Below, in pieces: positions 6,814 through 13,666 of a stretch of 15,753 nucleotides of DNA. Numbering within the stretch: the stretch's first letter is position 1; each line of letters opens with the position of its first letter. The notes beneath the pieces are model-generated. The model was given only the letters and a program-made list of their open reading frames with translations. It made no database searches and was not told where the DNA came from. This DNA is from Bacillota bacterium (GTDB lineage: Bacteria; Bacillota; Clostridia; Oscillospirales; Ruminococcaceae): assembly GCA_023433405.1 (NCBI GenBank), contig JAEZCT010000055.1:1-15753 (forward strand), given 5' to 3'. Position numbers and translations under genes: made by a program.

Positions 6814-7636
6814 GGCAAACCCGAACCATGCCGATTACGATACCCTGCTTGCCTTAAGGCGGGCGGGGTATAATCGTCTTTCGTTCGGCGTGCAGAGCGC
6901 CAAGGACCATGAGCTGCGCGCCCTCACCCGCACCCACACCGCCGCACAGGCAAGGGAAGCGATTGTGGCGGCGCGCCGCGCGGGCTTTGAGAATATTAAC
7001 GCCGACCTGATGCTCGCCATCCCCCACCAAACCATGCAAAGCATGAGGGAATCGGCGCGGTTTTTGGCAGATACAGGGGTTACCCACATCTCCGCCTACC
7101 TGCTTAAGCTAGAGGAGGGCACTTCGTTCTTCTCACGAAAAGATGCCCTATCCCTGCCCGACGAAGACCTGACAGCCGACCTGTACCTGGGTGCGGCAAA
7201 GGAGCTTGACCGCCTTGGCTACCGGCAGTACGAGATATCAAACTTTGCGCGGGATGGGTTTGCCTGCCGCCATAACCTGGTTTACTGGGATAGCCGCGAG
7301 TACCTGGGCATCGGCCCCGCTGCACATTCCTTTTTGGGGGGTAAACGGCTCGCCTACCCGCGCGACCTCTCACGCTTTCTTGAGGGCGGCGAGCCGGAGG
7401 CAGTTGACGACGGCGGCGATTTTGAGGAATACGCCATGCTGCGCCTGCGCCTGAACGAAGGCCTGGTGTTTGCCGCCGCACGGGAGCGCTATGGCAGCGT
7501 TGATGAGGATGGCCTGCGCCGCCGCGCGCAGGCTCTCGTTAAACAGGGGCTGTGTGAATGCGACAAAACGGGCATCCGCCTGACGGTAACAGGGTTTTTG
7601 TTCTCGAATACCTGCATTGGGCGGCTGTTGGCTTAA
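6518..7636 (+). CDS. hemW: Heme chaperone HemW (radical SAM, formerly HemN-like)
   Basis: A radical SAM protein of the HemW group, which binds heme and hands it to target proteins; many members were wrongly annotated as coproporphyrinogen III oxidase. The cluster-binding motif is C17-x3-C21-x2-C24 within YLHIPFCSQKCGYCDFYS. LYLGGGTP, EANPNH, LSFGVQS and YEISNFAR follow in the order usual for HemW. The product has 372 residues, close to the family length, and ends with the winged-helix-like GFLFSNTCIGRLL. The ATG at 6518 has GAGGAGG at 6502-6508, 9 bases upstream. It is co-directional with nudC and probably translated from the same mRNA. HemW versus HemN is judged from the N-terminal motif and length. 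Confidence 0.95.
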   Translation: MQSQSQPLGLYLHIPFCSQKCGYCDFYSVAADATTMDTYLNAITQSLVSWKKQLGARQADTLYLGGGTPILLGATRLCALLKACAQNFGLTPSAEITLEANPNHADYDTLLALRRAGYNRLSFGVQSAKDHELRALTRTHTAAQAREAIVAARRAGFENINADLMLAIPHQTMQSMRESARFLADTGVTHISAYLLKLEEGTSFFSRKDALSLPDEDLTADLYLGAAKELDRLGYRQYEISNFARDGFACRHNLVYWDSREYLGIGPAAHSFLGGKRLAYPRDLSRFLEGGEPEAVDDGGDFEEYAMLRLRLNEGLVFAAARERYGSVDEDGLRRRAQALVKQGLCECDKTGIRLTVTGFLFSNTCIGRLLA

Positions 7637-7651
7637 AATAATCATCAAAGC

Positions 7652-7673
7652 GCCGGAACATGCGGCATTTTTT
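7652..7673 (+). terminator. Weak predicted terminator after hemW
   Basis: GCCG (7652-7655) pairs with CGGC (7663-7666), followed by A and six T. The stem is short, so confidence is low, but its position just after the hemW stop fits. Confidence 0.35.
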
Positions 7674-7733
7674 GTAATTTTCGTGCTTTTTTCGTCAGGC
7701 CTCAATTCTATATAGCAAAATCCTGTTTTTATC

Positions 7734-7763
7734 TTGCAATCGTGCAAGCATATCCAGTATAAT
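7734..7763 (+). promoter_or_regulatory. Predicted promoter of the candidate small RNA
   Basis: TTGCAA (7734-7739), 18-base spacer, TATAAT (7758-7763). The -35 lies inside a small inverted repeat, CTTGCA (7733-7738) / TGCAAG (7743-7748). Transcription would begin near 7769-7771. Confidence 0.65.
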
Positions 7764-7767
7764 TAAG

Positions 7768-7933
7768 TCCATTGAGGTACACTTCGCTGCAACCGAAGTG
7801 TTGGGGGGTTATTTGCATAAAACAGCGAAAACAAGCGGGTTATAAAACGATTTATTCCTGAGCATGGAACATTTATGAATATAAATACAAAGATTATTAA
7901 CTCCAGCGAAGTGTACTTCGGTGGAGTTTTTTT
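7768..7933 (+). ncRNA. Candidate structured small RNA with paired ends and a terminator
   Basis: The ~165-nt transcript predicted from the promoter at 7734-7763 has a 22-bp helix between its two ends: 7768-7789 pairs with 7904-7925 with three G-U wobbles and no other mismatch. Thirteen bases (7777-7789 with 7904-7916) pair perfectly. Each end can also fold locally: ACACTTCG/CGAAGTGT at 7779-7801, and a terminator hairpin at 7901-7926 followed by seven T. These local folds exclude the long-range helix. There is no convincing ORF. A closing stem joining 5' and 3' ends at this size recalls 6S RNA, but I cannot confirm a central bubble, so the family is left open. Small A/T hairpins such as ATTTAT/ATAAAT (7871-7886) lie inside. 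Confidence 0.5.
7901..7933 (+). terminator. Intrinsic terminator of the candidate small RNA
   Basis: CTCCA and CGAAG (7901-7905, 7907-7911) pair with CTTCG and TGGAG (7916-7920, 7922-7926) across one G-G mismatch, with loop TGTA and seven T immediately after. Confidence 0.75.
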
Positions 7934-8021
7934 GTTGCACAAAGCACCGCGGCGCCAAGGCGTATTAGCCACAGCCAATTCGGCACTATGGACAAGAATT
8001 GCTTGAGGCTTGTCAGCTCAG

Positions 8022-8071
8022 GCGCGAATTATCCATACTCTTTTATGCGCGAATTATCCAAACTCTTTGCT
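8022..8071. repeat. Two tandem copies of a 25-bp repeat
   Basis: GCGCGAATTATCCATACTCT (from 8022) is followed 25 bases later by GCGCGAATTATCCAAACTCT (from 8047). Only two units are visible, and no protein-coding context was found. Confidence 0.6.
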
Positions 8072-8127
8072 ATAGACGCACATTTCGCACAGCCTGTTTT
8101 TTGACGTACCGTTGCTATGCAAAACTT

Positions 8128-8337
8128 ATACTATTAGCCCATTGAAAAGTATATAATACTAATCTCCTCAAAAAGAGTCGATAAAAATCCGCGTGAAAAC
8201 CCATAAATTAAAGCTTTTCACTTGATTTTTATACTCTTTTAAATCGGATATTAGTATAAAAAATCAAGTCAAAAACTATGATATATGGGTTTTGACGCAG
8301 ATTTTTCGTCAGTACTTTCATCGGGAAAAAGTAATAT
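8128..8337. mobile_element. Palindromic MITE-like element, copy B-outer, split by another copy
   Basis: The left part 8128-8155 (ATACTATTAGCCCATTGAAA) and the right part 8258-8337 (AAAAATCAAGTC to the end near AAAAAGTAATAT) together match the uninterrupted copy at 11310-11409, including GATATATGGGTTT and AGTACTTTCATCGG. A complete 102-bp copy is inserted at the sequence GTAT-AAAAAATC. The right terminus is worn. Confidence 0.65.
8156..8257. mobile_element. Palindromic MITE-like element, copy B-inner (102 bp), nested
   Basis: Begins ATACTAATCTCC and ends GGATATTAGTAT. Inner arms include GATAAAAATCC and CTTGATTTTTAT. It lies within another copy. The duplicated flank is short and ambiguous (TA, TAT or TATA all restore the uninterrupted sequence seen at 11310-11409). 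Confidence 0.75.
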
Positions 8338-8395
8338 ACCCTTTTTGCTTACCCCCGGTTGGTTAAAGGATATGGCTTTAGGCGAATTCGGTATT

Positions 8396-8498
8396 ATACT
8401 ATTCACCAATAAGGAATGTGATGAAAATTCCGTGCGAAAACGCTGCAGTGTAACGTTTTTACCTTTATTTTATCTGCATTTTTAATGGAGAATAGTAT
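8396..8498. mobile_element. Palindromic MITE-like element, diverged copy C (103 bp)
   Basis: Starts ATACTATTCACC and ends GGAGAATAGTAT, with length and overall hairpin layout as in the other copies but a diverged interior. It lies 45 bases upstream of the chemotaxis gene start, so it probably sits in or next to that gene's promoter or leader. Confidence 0.65.
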
Positions 8499-8543
8499 TA
8501 CATAAAAAACATCATCGACGTCTAACATCAAAGGAGTGCGACC

Positions 8544-10214
8544 ATGAAAAATCTTAAAATCGGCAGCAAACTGGTGGTAGTGTTCGCAATTGTAGTTGTA
8601 TCCTTTTTGGTGACCTTTGCGGGAGGCCTTGGCGGCATGGCACTAATATCGCAAAGCCTGTCGGAGTTTTACCTTAATTCGTATGAGGTGGTAAAAACCT
8701 CGATTGATATGCGAAGAGGGTACCAGGAGGTCGAAAAGCTGATACTGAGCGCGTTTATACAGGACGATACCCAAGCCGCTCTAAAGGAGCTGGAACAATG
8801 CGTCAGCACACTGGATACGATTAAAGAGGGCATTCCCCTTCTTCGGGAGAAGTTCACGAAAAAACAGGTGCTGATTGATGAGTTTGAGCAAATTCTTTCA
8901 GAGGCCGCCGCTACGCGCGAGCAAATAACCCTTTATGTGGGGCAGCAAAGGGTCTCCGAGGCCGAGGAGCTGTATCTTAAGAGCTATTCCATAGATATTA
9001 ACAGCGCGCGCGAAAAGCTAAACGAAATTAGTGTAATTGCGCAGGCGGATGCGACGGATTCTTATCACGACGGCGTATATGTGCAGCAGCTCTCCCTCAT
9101 CCTGCTTTCGGCAGTTTCTGTGCTTTCCCTATTGGTCATAATCGCTCTATGCGTTTATATTGTGCGAGGACTCACAAGACCGATAAAGGAGCTTGAAGAT
9201 GCCGCGAACCGCATGGCAAACGGGCAGCTGGATGTGCAGCTTCGTTATACCTCCCGCGACGAGCTGGGCGGGCTTGCAAACAGTATGCGCTCCATGATGA
9301 CTACGCTGTGGGGCTATGTGGGCAATATTTCGGAAATACTGGGCCGAATGGCTCAGGGGGATATGACCGCGCGGGTGGAGCTTGATTACGCCGGGGACTT
9401 CGCCCCGATTAAGGCCGCCCTGGAGCAGATTCTCGCATCCCTTAACGACACGCTGGCACAAATCGACCAAGCCTCCGAGCAGGTTGCGGGGGGCTCCTCT
9501 CAGGTTGCAAGCGGGGCGCAGGCACTTAGCCAGGGTGCCGCGGAGCAGGCAGGCTCGTTAGAGGAGCTGTCGGCCACCGTGGCTGAAATATCCACGCAAA
9601 TAAAGCAAAACGCTCAGGCGGCACAGCAAAGCAACCGCATGGCGCTGGAGGCCGGTGAGGTGGTGGGACGTGTGGATGAGCACATGACCCGGCTGGTTAG
9701 CGCGATGGATGATATCGCAAAATCCGCAGACCAGATTGAGCGGATTATTAAAACCATTGATGATATCGCCTTTCAAACAAACATTCTTGCGTTAAACGCC
9801 GCGGTGGAGGCGGCACGGGCGGGTGCGGCGGGCAAGGGCTTTGCCGTGGTGGCCGACGAGGTGCGCAGCCTTGCCGCAAAGAGCGCGGAGGCCGCAAAAA
9901 ATACCGGCGCGCTGATAGAAGGCTCGGTTTCCACCGTAAAGAACGGCAACCTGATTGTGGGTGAAACCGCCAGAGCGCTGGTGGATGTTAAGGAGAAGGC
10001 GCAAAACACCATATTGCTGGTAGACGAAATCGCAAAGGCCTCCAACGAGCAGGCCAACGCCGTGGTGCAAATTACCCAAGGCATTGAACAGATCTCCACC
10101 GTTGTGCAGACAAACTCGGCTACCGCCGAGGAGAGCGCTGCCGCCTCCGAGGAGCTTAACAGCCAGGCGCAGGTGTTAAAGGAGCTGGTAGGCCGCTTCT
10201 CGCTGCAGCAATAA
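8544..10214 (+). CDS. Methyl-accepting chemotaxis protein
   Basis: A membrane chemoreceptor that would signal to CheA/CheW. The 556 residues read as a short N-terminal cytoplasmic stretch, TM helix ~10-34, an extracellular helical sensor of ~145 residues (four-helix-bundle-like, ligand unknown), TM helix ~182-206, a HAMP domain ~207-259, a probable second HAMP-like segment ~262-312, then a long coiled coil. The conserved signalling tip is at ~405-445 (DDIAFQTNILALNAAVEAAR, then GKGFAVVADEVRSLA). Gln/Glu-rich heptads (for example EEL, QQS) offer methylation sites. AAAGGAG at 8530-8536 is 7 bases before the ATG. There are no che or flagellar genes in the window, so it is an orphan receptor here. 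The element at 8396-8498 lies just upstream. Confidence 0.96.
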   Translation: MKNLKIGSKLVVVFAIVVVSFLVTFAGGLGGMALISQSLSEFYLNSYEVVKTSIDMRRGYQEVEKLILSAFIQDDTQAALKELEQCVSTLDTIKEGIPLLREKFTKKQVLIDEFEQILSEAAATREQITLYVGQQRVSEAEELYLKSYSIDINSAREKLNEISVIAQADATDSYHDGVYVQQLSLILLSAVSVLSLLVIIALCVYIVRGLTRPIKELEDAANRMANGQLDVQLRYTSRDELGGLANSMRSMMTTLWGYVGNISEILGRMAQGDMTARVELDYAGDFAPIKAALEQILASLNDTLAQIDQASEQVAGGSSQVASGAQALSQGAAEQAGSLEELSATVAEISTQIKQNAQAAQQSNRMALEAGEVVGRVDEHMTRLVSAMDDIAKSADQIERIIKTIDDIAFQTNILALNAAVEAARAGAAGKGFAVVADEVRSLAAKSAEAAKNTGALIEGSVSTVKNGNLIVGETARALVDVKEKAQNTILLVDEIAKASNEQANAVVQITQGIEQISTVVQTNSATAEESAAASEELNSQAQVLKELVGRFSLQQ

Positions 10215-10243
10215 CACCCCTGCATTTGGGTGAAAGTAACGAG

Positions 10244-10290
10244 AAAAGCCCCTCCTTCAGCCGCGACGCGGCGTGTGGAGGGGCTTTTTT
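10244..10290. terminator. Bidirectional terminator between the chemotaxis gene and the sugar kinase
   Basis: AAAAGCCCCTCC (10244-10255) pairs with GGAGGGGCTTTT in 10277-10290, with an inner GCCGCG/CGGC pairing. The T-run serves the plus-strand gene and the A-run on the other side serves the convergent minus-strand kinase. Confidence 0.9.
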
Positions 10291-10302
10291 GCGCCGGTAC
10301 CG

Positions 10303-11286
10303 CTACACAATCTTTGGTGTGCTGCGCATACACTCATACACCTCATCCAGCGTGGGCAGGGCGTTCATCACGCCGTTGCGGGTGGTAGTCAGTGAGCCGA
10401 CGGCGTTTGCAAAATCAAGACACACCATCATTTCGGCGAGAGAGAGGTTGTCCACCCGCTTGCCAAAGCGCAGCAGGCGGTATATAAGCCCTCCTACAAA
10501 GGCATCGCCCGCGCCGGTGGTATCCGTCACCCTGATATCATACGCGGGCACTTGAACCTCAAAGGACAGTGTTGCGCAATACGCGCCCAGCTTACCACGG
10601 GTTACAAAGACCGCCATCAGGTTATACTGGCGCAGCAGGATGCGGCAGGCCTCCTTGAGCGCCATATTCTCGGTTAAAAACGCAAGCTCGTCCTCCGACA
10701 TCTTAACAATGCGCGCATACTGCATCCCGCGCAGGATGCTGTCGCGCGCGACCCGCTCGCTTTCCCACAGGCTGGGGCGCAGGTTTGGGTCGTAGCACAC
10801 CAGCTTGCCCGCCTGATGGGCATGCTCCGCCGCCATCAGCGTCGCGGCGCAGGAGGGCTCCTCGGTCATGGAAACCGAGCCGTAGCAAAACGCCGCCGCG
10901 TCATCCACCAGCTCAAGGTTAACCTCTCCGGAGGTTAGGCGAACATCGGCGGTGTTGCTGTGGTAAAAGGTAAAATGCCGGGCATTATTTTCATCCAGCG
11001 TTACAAACGCCATCGCGGTGGGGTAAAACCGGGTATCCTTTACGCCGCTCACATCCACCCCTTTGCCGGCAAGTGTCGCTTTGAGGGTGCGCCCGAAATC
11101 ATCCTGTCCCACCTTGCCAATATATGCCGCCGTGCCGCCCAGCCGGGAGACACATGCCGCCACATTGGCAGGGGCGCCTCCCGCGTTTTGCTCATACAGC
11201 AGGCTGCCCTGCCCGGTTACCCCCGCCGGGGTAAAATCCATCATCAGCTCCCCCAGAGCGGTCACATCAAAACGTTTTGTGTGCAT
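10303..11286 (-). CDS. PfkB-family carbohydrate kinase, probably fructokinase
   Basis: Phosphorylates a sugar with ATP in the cytoplasm. The 327 residues carry both PfkB signatures: GGAPANVAACVSRLGG at residues 36-51 and DTTGAGDAFVGG at 255-266, with the catalytic base D261. DPNLRPSLW at 166-174 is typical of fructokinase and related bacterial members, and the N-terminus LGELMMDFTP fits too. The substrate is inferred from overall resemblance only; ribokinase-like or KDG kinase activity is not excluded. The ATG is preceded by AAAGGAG with a 9-base spacing. The gene is downstream of the M14 peptidase gene on the same strand but seems to have its own promoter. No sugar transporter or regulator is nearby. 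Confidence 0.92.
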   Translation of the reverse strand: MHTKRFDVTALGELMMDFTPAGVTGQGSLLYEQNAGGAPANVAACVSRLGGTAAYIGKVGQDDFGRTLKATLAGKGVDVSGVKDTRFYPTAMAFVTLDENNARHFTFYHSNTADVRLTSGEVNLELVDDAAAFCYGSVSMTEEPSCAATLMAAEHAHQAGKLVCYDPNLRPSLWESERVARDSILRGMQYARIVKMSEDELAFLTENMALKEACRILLRQYNLMAVFVTRGKLGAYCATLSFEVQVPAYDIRVTDTTGAGDAFVGGLIYRLLRFGKRVDNLSLAEMMVCLDFANAVGSLTTTRNGVMNALPTLDEVYECMRSTPKIV

Positions 11287-11309
11287 TGTCCCTTACTCCT
11301 TTAGTTCTT

Positions 11310-11409
11310 ATACTATTTTCCGATTGGAAAGTATAAAAAATCAAGTCAAAAGCTTTGATATATGGGTTTCGACTTGATTTTTATTAGTACTTTCATCGGA
11401 AAATAGTAT
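11310..11409. mobile_element. Palindromic MITE-like element, copy D (100 bp)
   Basis: Ends ATACTATTTTCCGAT and ATCGGAAAATAGTAT are perfect inverted repeats. The interior arms AAAAATCAAGTC and GACTTGATTTTT pair as well. It lies between the predicted kinase promoter and the kinase start, so it would be transcribed as a long hairpin in the 5' UTR. Confidence 0.85.
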
Positions 11410-11490
11410 TACAGTCCGTGCGCTCTCGTGGTGCGCGGCCGGATATCCCCTGTTTTTACGATTTGCGTTTATTACTACTCCCTAGTTACC

Positions 11491-11518
11491 AGTATAATTC
11501 ATAATCCCCAAACGTCAA
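11491..11518 (-). promoter_or_regulatory. Predicted promoter of the sugar kinase
   Basis: On the minus strand TTGACG (11513-11518), a 16-base spacer and TATACT (11491-11496). The TGA in the -35 box is also the stop codon of the upstream peptidase gene. The resulting leader would be about 200 nt and include the palindromic element. Confidence 0.6.
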
Positions 11519-12456
11519 CCAGATATGACAATATTCCCGAAATTTTCGCCATCAAACAGGCCGGATATCAGCATTTCGCGCAGGGTGTGATAGATCTTGG
11601 GCAGGTCGCCTACCGGTAAGGGGTTTTGCCCTCTGCCGATTTCTATGGTAAACCCCTGACGGCAAAACTCTTTTATAAACCAATCCTTAAACCCGCCGTG
11701 CGACGCCATGCCCTCCGGCGCGCAGACCTTGTATCCGCACAGCGACGCCCAGTGCTCCGCCACTGTTTTTGCCTCGGGCGGGGTGTTTTCGCCATAATCG
11801 TAATAAATCTCCTCCCCCTGGCTGTGAAAGGCGACCAACCGGCGGGGGCGAACCATGCGGCACAGGGTGCAAAGCGCTCGGGTTTCGGGCTCGCTTTCGG
11901 GGTACTCGCCGCCATACTGCCGTTTTGCGGGCGCTATAATGCCGTGCTGCCGTTCCAGCTCCTTTACAAGGGCAAAGCCCGCGTCAAAGTTGTGGTTAAT
12001 ATCCACACCCCGAATGTTTGCGTTCCAACCGGTCAGGTCGCCCCCCGCAATCTCTGTCACCGAGCCTTTGTACAGCCCGGCGCTTACCGCGCCGTTGGCC
12101 ACAAGCTCCAGCCCGTCAGGGTTTGCGCAGGGCAGAAGAATGATGCCGCCCCGCCGCTTTAGGGCTTGGCGCACAGGTACGCCGCACAGGCGGGCGCTGC
12201 AATCCACCGCCCCTGCCATCTCCTCGGTTAACAGGGTTAGCAACAGGACGGTAAGCCACTCCTGGGCGTGAAAGCCCCCCGCATACAGCACGGCTCCCCG
12301 GCGCTCGCCAAAGCTAACCGCCCATAGCTCCCGCCCCAGTACGCTTTTACCCGCCGAGAACAGCTCCGCCTGGGGGCAATCCGCACAGATGGAGGCAAGC
12401 CGCCGTGTCAGGGACAAAAAATCGGGCATTGCGGTGTAAAATGCATCCACTCTCAA
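11515..12456 (-). CDS. M14-family zinc metallopeptidase (carboxypeptidase-like), cytoplasmic
   Basis: A predicted zinc peptidase of the carboxypeptidase A/E fold; bacterial relatives often cleave cell-wall peptides such as gamma-D-Glu-DAP, but the substrate is not shown here. The zinc ligands are visible as H63 and E66 (GGFHAQEW) and H211 (VAFHSQGEE). The catalytic Glu is E272 in FTIEIG. Arg149 in NANIRGVDINHNFD fits the substrate-binding region. At 313 residues it is essentially the catalytic domain alone, with no signal peptide or wall-binding repeats, suggesting an intracellular role such as recycling of peptides. The start is TTG at 12456, chosen because GGGAG lies five bases upstream; a GTG two codons later is the alternative. 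It has many Cys residues. Confidence 0.9.
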   Translation of the reverse strand: MRVDAFYTAMPDFLSLTRRLASICADCPQAELFSAGKSVLGRELWAVSFGERRGAVLYAGGFHAQEWLTVLLLTLLTEEMAGAVDCSARLCGVPVRQALKRRGGIILLPCANPDGLELVANGAVSAGLYKGSVTEIAGGDLTGWNANIRGVDINHNFDAGFALVKELERQHGIIAPAKRQYGGEYPESEPETRALCTLCRMVRPRRLVAFHSQGEEIYYDYGENTPPEAKTVAEHWASLCGYKVCAPEGMASHGGFKDWFIKEFCRQGFTIEIGRGQNPLPVGDLPKIYHTLREMLISGLFDGENFGNIVISG

Positions 12457-12499
12457 AGTCGCTCCCTTTTTCTATTTGTGCCGGTCGCCGCCTTATCCC

Positions 12500-12551
12500 A
12501 CCCCTGTGGATTTTTATCCGCAATTCTACAATTTTTGAGGAGAGTAGCATC
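12500..12551. repeat. Remnant of the palindromic element upstream of the peptidase gene
   Basis: TGTGGATTTTTATCCGC followed by ACAATTTTTGAGGAGAGTAG resembles one arm of the element (compare CACTTTTTGAGGGGATTAG in the copy ending at 15603). The other arm is missing. Confidence 0.4.
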
Positions 12552-12709
12552 ACAGGTATAACACAGCCGCCGTTCCTATCATCTCTATGCGCCCAAGAGT
12601 ATTTTTATGCCAAATACCTTTACTATGTGCCCATGCGGGGGTACAATAATAAAGAAGGGCGGCTGGCAAAAGCGATTCGCTTCCACGGCTAATCAAGCCA
12701 GTCACCTGG

Positions 12710-12738
12710 TTAACAATGGAATGAAAAGAATTTATTCT
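12710..12738 (+). promoter_or_regulatory. Predicted promoter of the nudF-like gene
   Basis: TTAACA (12710-12715), 17-base spacer, TATTCT (12733-12738), about 29 bases before the start codon. An AAGAA/TTCTT inverted repeat overlaps the -10. Confidence 0.5.
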
Positions 12739-12766
12739 TAATCTGACGAAAAGGAGCATCCCCCAT

Positions 12767-13309
12767 ATGCCCCATGAGGAAAAAACAGTATCCAGCCAAA
12801 CCATTTTCACCGGCCGCGTTATTTCCCTTCGCGTGGATGAGGTAATACTAGAAAACGGCAGGCAGGCAAAGCGCGAGGTGGTGGATCATCCCGGCGGCGT
12901 GTGCGTGCTGCCATTAAACGAAAACGGCGAGGTCACGCTGGTTCGGCAGTTTCGCTACCCATACCGTGAGGAGCTGCTGGAGATACCCGCCGGCAAGCGA
13001 GACCATGGAGAGGACCCGCTGGAATGCGGCAAGCGGGAGCTAGAGGAGGAAACCGGCCTGCGCGCCGCACAGTATGTAAGCCTTGGGGAGCTTTACCCTT
13101 CCCCCGGGTATTTTAGCGAGGTAATTTACCTTTACCTTGCCACCGGCCTGACCAAAGCCGCGCAGCGGCTGGATGAGGATGAATTTCTTGATATTTGCAC
13201 CATGCCCCTTGCCGAGGCGGTGGAGCAGACCCTGCAGGGCAAAATAAAGGACGCAAAAACTCAAGTGGCGCTGCTAAAGACCTATGCCTTGACCATAGAG
13301 CGGCAGTAG
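12767..13309 (+). CDS. nudF: ADP-ribose pyrophosphatase-type Nudix hydrolase
   Basis: Hydrolyses ADP-ribose to AMP and ribose 5-phosphate, a housekeeping step for NAD breakdown products. The 180 residues show the usual N-terminal VDHPGGVCVLPLNENGEV and RQFRYPYREELLEIPAG segments, then the Nudix box from GKRDHGEDP through KRELEEETGL, then SPGYFSEVIYLYLA, a pattern specific to the ADP-ribose subgroup. AAGGAG at 12751-12756 is 10 bases before the ATG; a second ATG two codons on is less well placed. It stands upstream of the aroF leader, with no convincing terminator between, but aroF has its own strong promoter. This is the second Nudix enzyme in the window, after nudC. Confidence 0.95.
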   Translation: MPHEEKTVSSQTIFTGRVISLRVDEVILENGRQAKREVVDHPGGVCVLPLNENGEVTLVRQFRYPYREELLEIPAGKRDHGEDPLECGKRELEEETGLRAAQYVSLGELYPSPGYFSEVIYLYLATGLTKAAQRLDEDEFLDICTMPLAEAVEQTLQGKIKDAKTQVALLKTYALTIERQ

Positions 13310-13363
13310 CACGCCCGCCATACGCTTTGACGCTATAACGATTTAGCAGTTTAAAGCTTTTTA

Positions 13364-13393
13364 GCACAAAAGCGTTGACAAACGCTTTTGTGC
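13364..13393. promoter_or_regulatory. 13-bp perfect inverted repeat over the -35 box (candidate operator)
   Basis: GCACAAAAGCGTT (13364-13376) and AACGCTTTTGTGC (13381-13393) are exact reverse complements separated by GACA, so the TTGACA box straddles the centre. No T-run follows on either strand, which argues against a terminator. A repressor dimer site is the natural reading; no regulator gene is present in the window. Confidence 0.6.
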
Positions 13394-13403
13394 CTGTTAT
13401 GAT
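13375..13403 (+). promoter_or_regulatory. Strong sigma-A promoter of the aroF leader
   Basis: TTGACA (13375-13380), 17-base spacer, TATGAT (13398-13403) with TGT directly before it (extended -10). Transcription should start near 13410, giving a ~345-nt leader before aroF. Confidence 0.85.
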
Positions 13404-13467
13404 AGCACTATTAGAAGCGGGGTCTGCCTTTTTTACCCCCCTTATTTTGAGAAAGGAGACAGTCGTT

Positions 13468-13596
13468 ATGGTGCCGCTTGCAGCTGCCGCCCGTTATCGT
13501 TATTATCTTAGCTCGAGCTATTATTATAGCGCGGGTCTGTTTGCGCACCATTATCGCAAAGCTGCCGACTGTTCTCAGACGTCTACGACCGGTTGA
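13468..13596 (+). CDS. Tyrosine-rich leader peptide (42 aa) of the aroF attenuator
   Basis: A short ORF that probably acts by being translated rather than through its product. AAAGGAG at 13452-13458 lies 9 bases before the ATG, as strong as for the real genes here. Of residues 10-29, seven are Tyr (10, 12, 13, 18, 19, 20, 29), all TAT codons, with one Phe and no Trp: RYRYYLSSSYYY is the core. Downstream, 13558-13567 (inside codons 31-34) can pair with 13634-13642, the 3' part of the terminator's left arm, giving nine pairs with one bulged base, a possible antiterminator. A ribosome stalled at the early Tyr codons would leave this segment free. By analogy with the trp, his and phe leaders, low charged tRNA-Tyr would favour read-through into DAHP synthase. 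I do not know this leader from a described case. Confidence 0.8.
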   Translation: MVPLAAAARYRYYLSSSYYYSAGLFAHHYRKAADCSQTSTTG

Positions 13597-13630
13597 CCCC
13601 TGAGCTTACGTTTACGGGTAAAAACCATAC

Positions 13631-13666
13631 GGGCGGCGCTTTGAAACAGAAAGCGCCGCCCTTTTT
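13631..13666 (+). terminator. Attenuator terminator upstream of aroF
   Basis: GGGCGGCGCTTT (13631-13642) pairs perfectly with AAAGCGCCGCCC (13650-13661) around a 7-base loop and is followed by five T. It lies 34 bases after the leader stop and 87 bases before the aroF start, where it would block aroF unless disrupted. Confidence 0.93.

Larger units (their letters stand above)
7934..8543. other. Gene-poor region between the small RNA and the chemotaxis gene
   Basis: About 600 bases containing the 25-bp tandem repeat and three palindromic elements, one nested. I found no supportable gene and no good promoter for the downstream chemotaxis gene; TTGACG (8101) and TATACT (8127) are 20 bases apart, which is too far to call. 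Confidence 0.55.
12457..12766. other. Divergent intergenic region between the peptidase and nudF
   Basis: About 310 bases with the element remnant at 12500-12551 and the nudF promoter at 12710-12738. No clear promoter for the peptidase gene could be picked out. Confidence 0.5.

Noticed and set aside
8022..8071. Possible CRISPR-like repeat
   Set aside because: Only two adjacent units with no spacer between them and no cas genes.
8341..8400. Flagellar sigma-28 type promoter for the chemotaxis gene
   Set aside because: TTAAAGG and GGCGAATT are present but neither the spacing nor the -10 matches the GCCGATAT type well enough.
8285..8485. 66-codon open frame
   Set aside because: Lies across two palindromic elements; no ribosome site.
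13364..13393. Palindrome as the nudF terminator
   Set aside because: No T-run after either arm, and the promoter -35 box lies in its centre.
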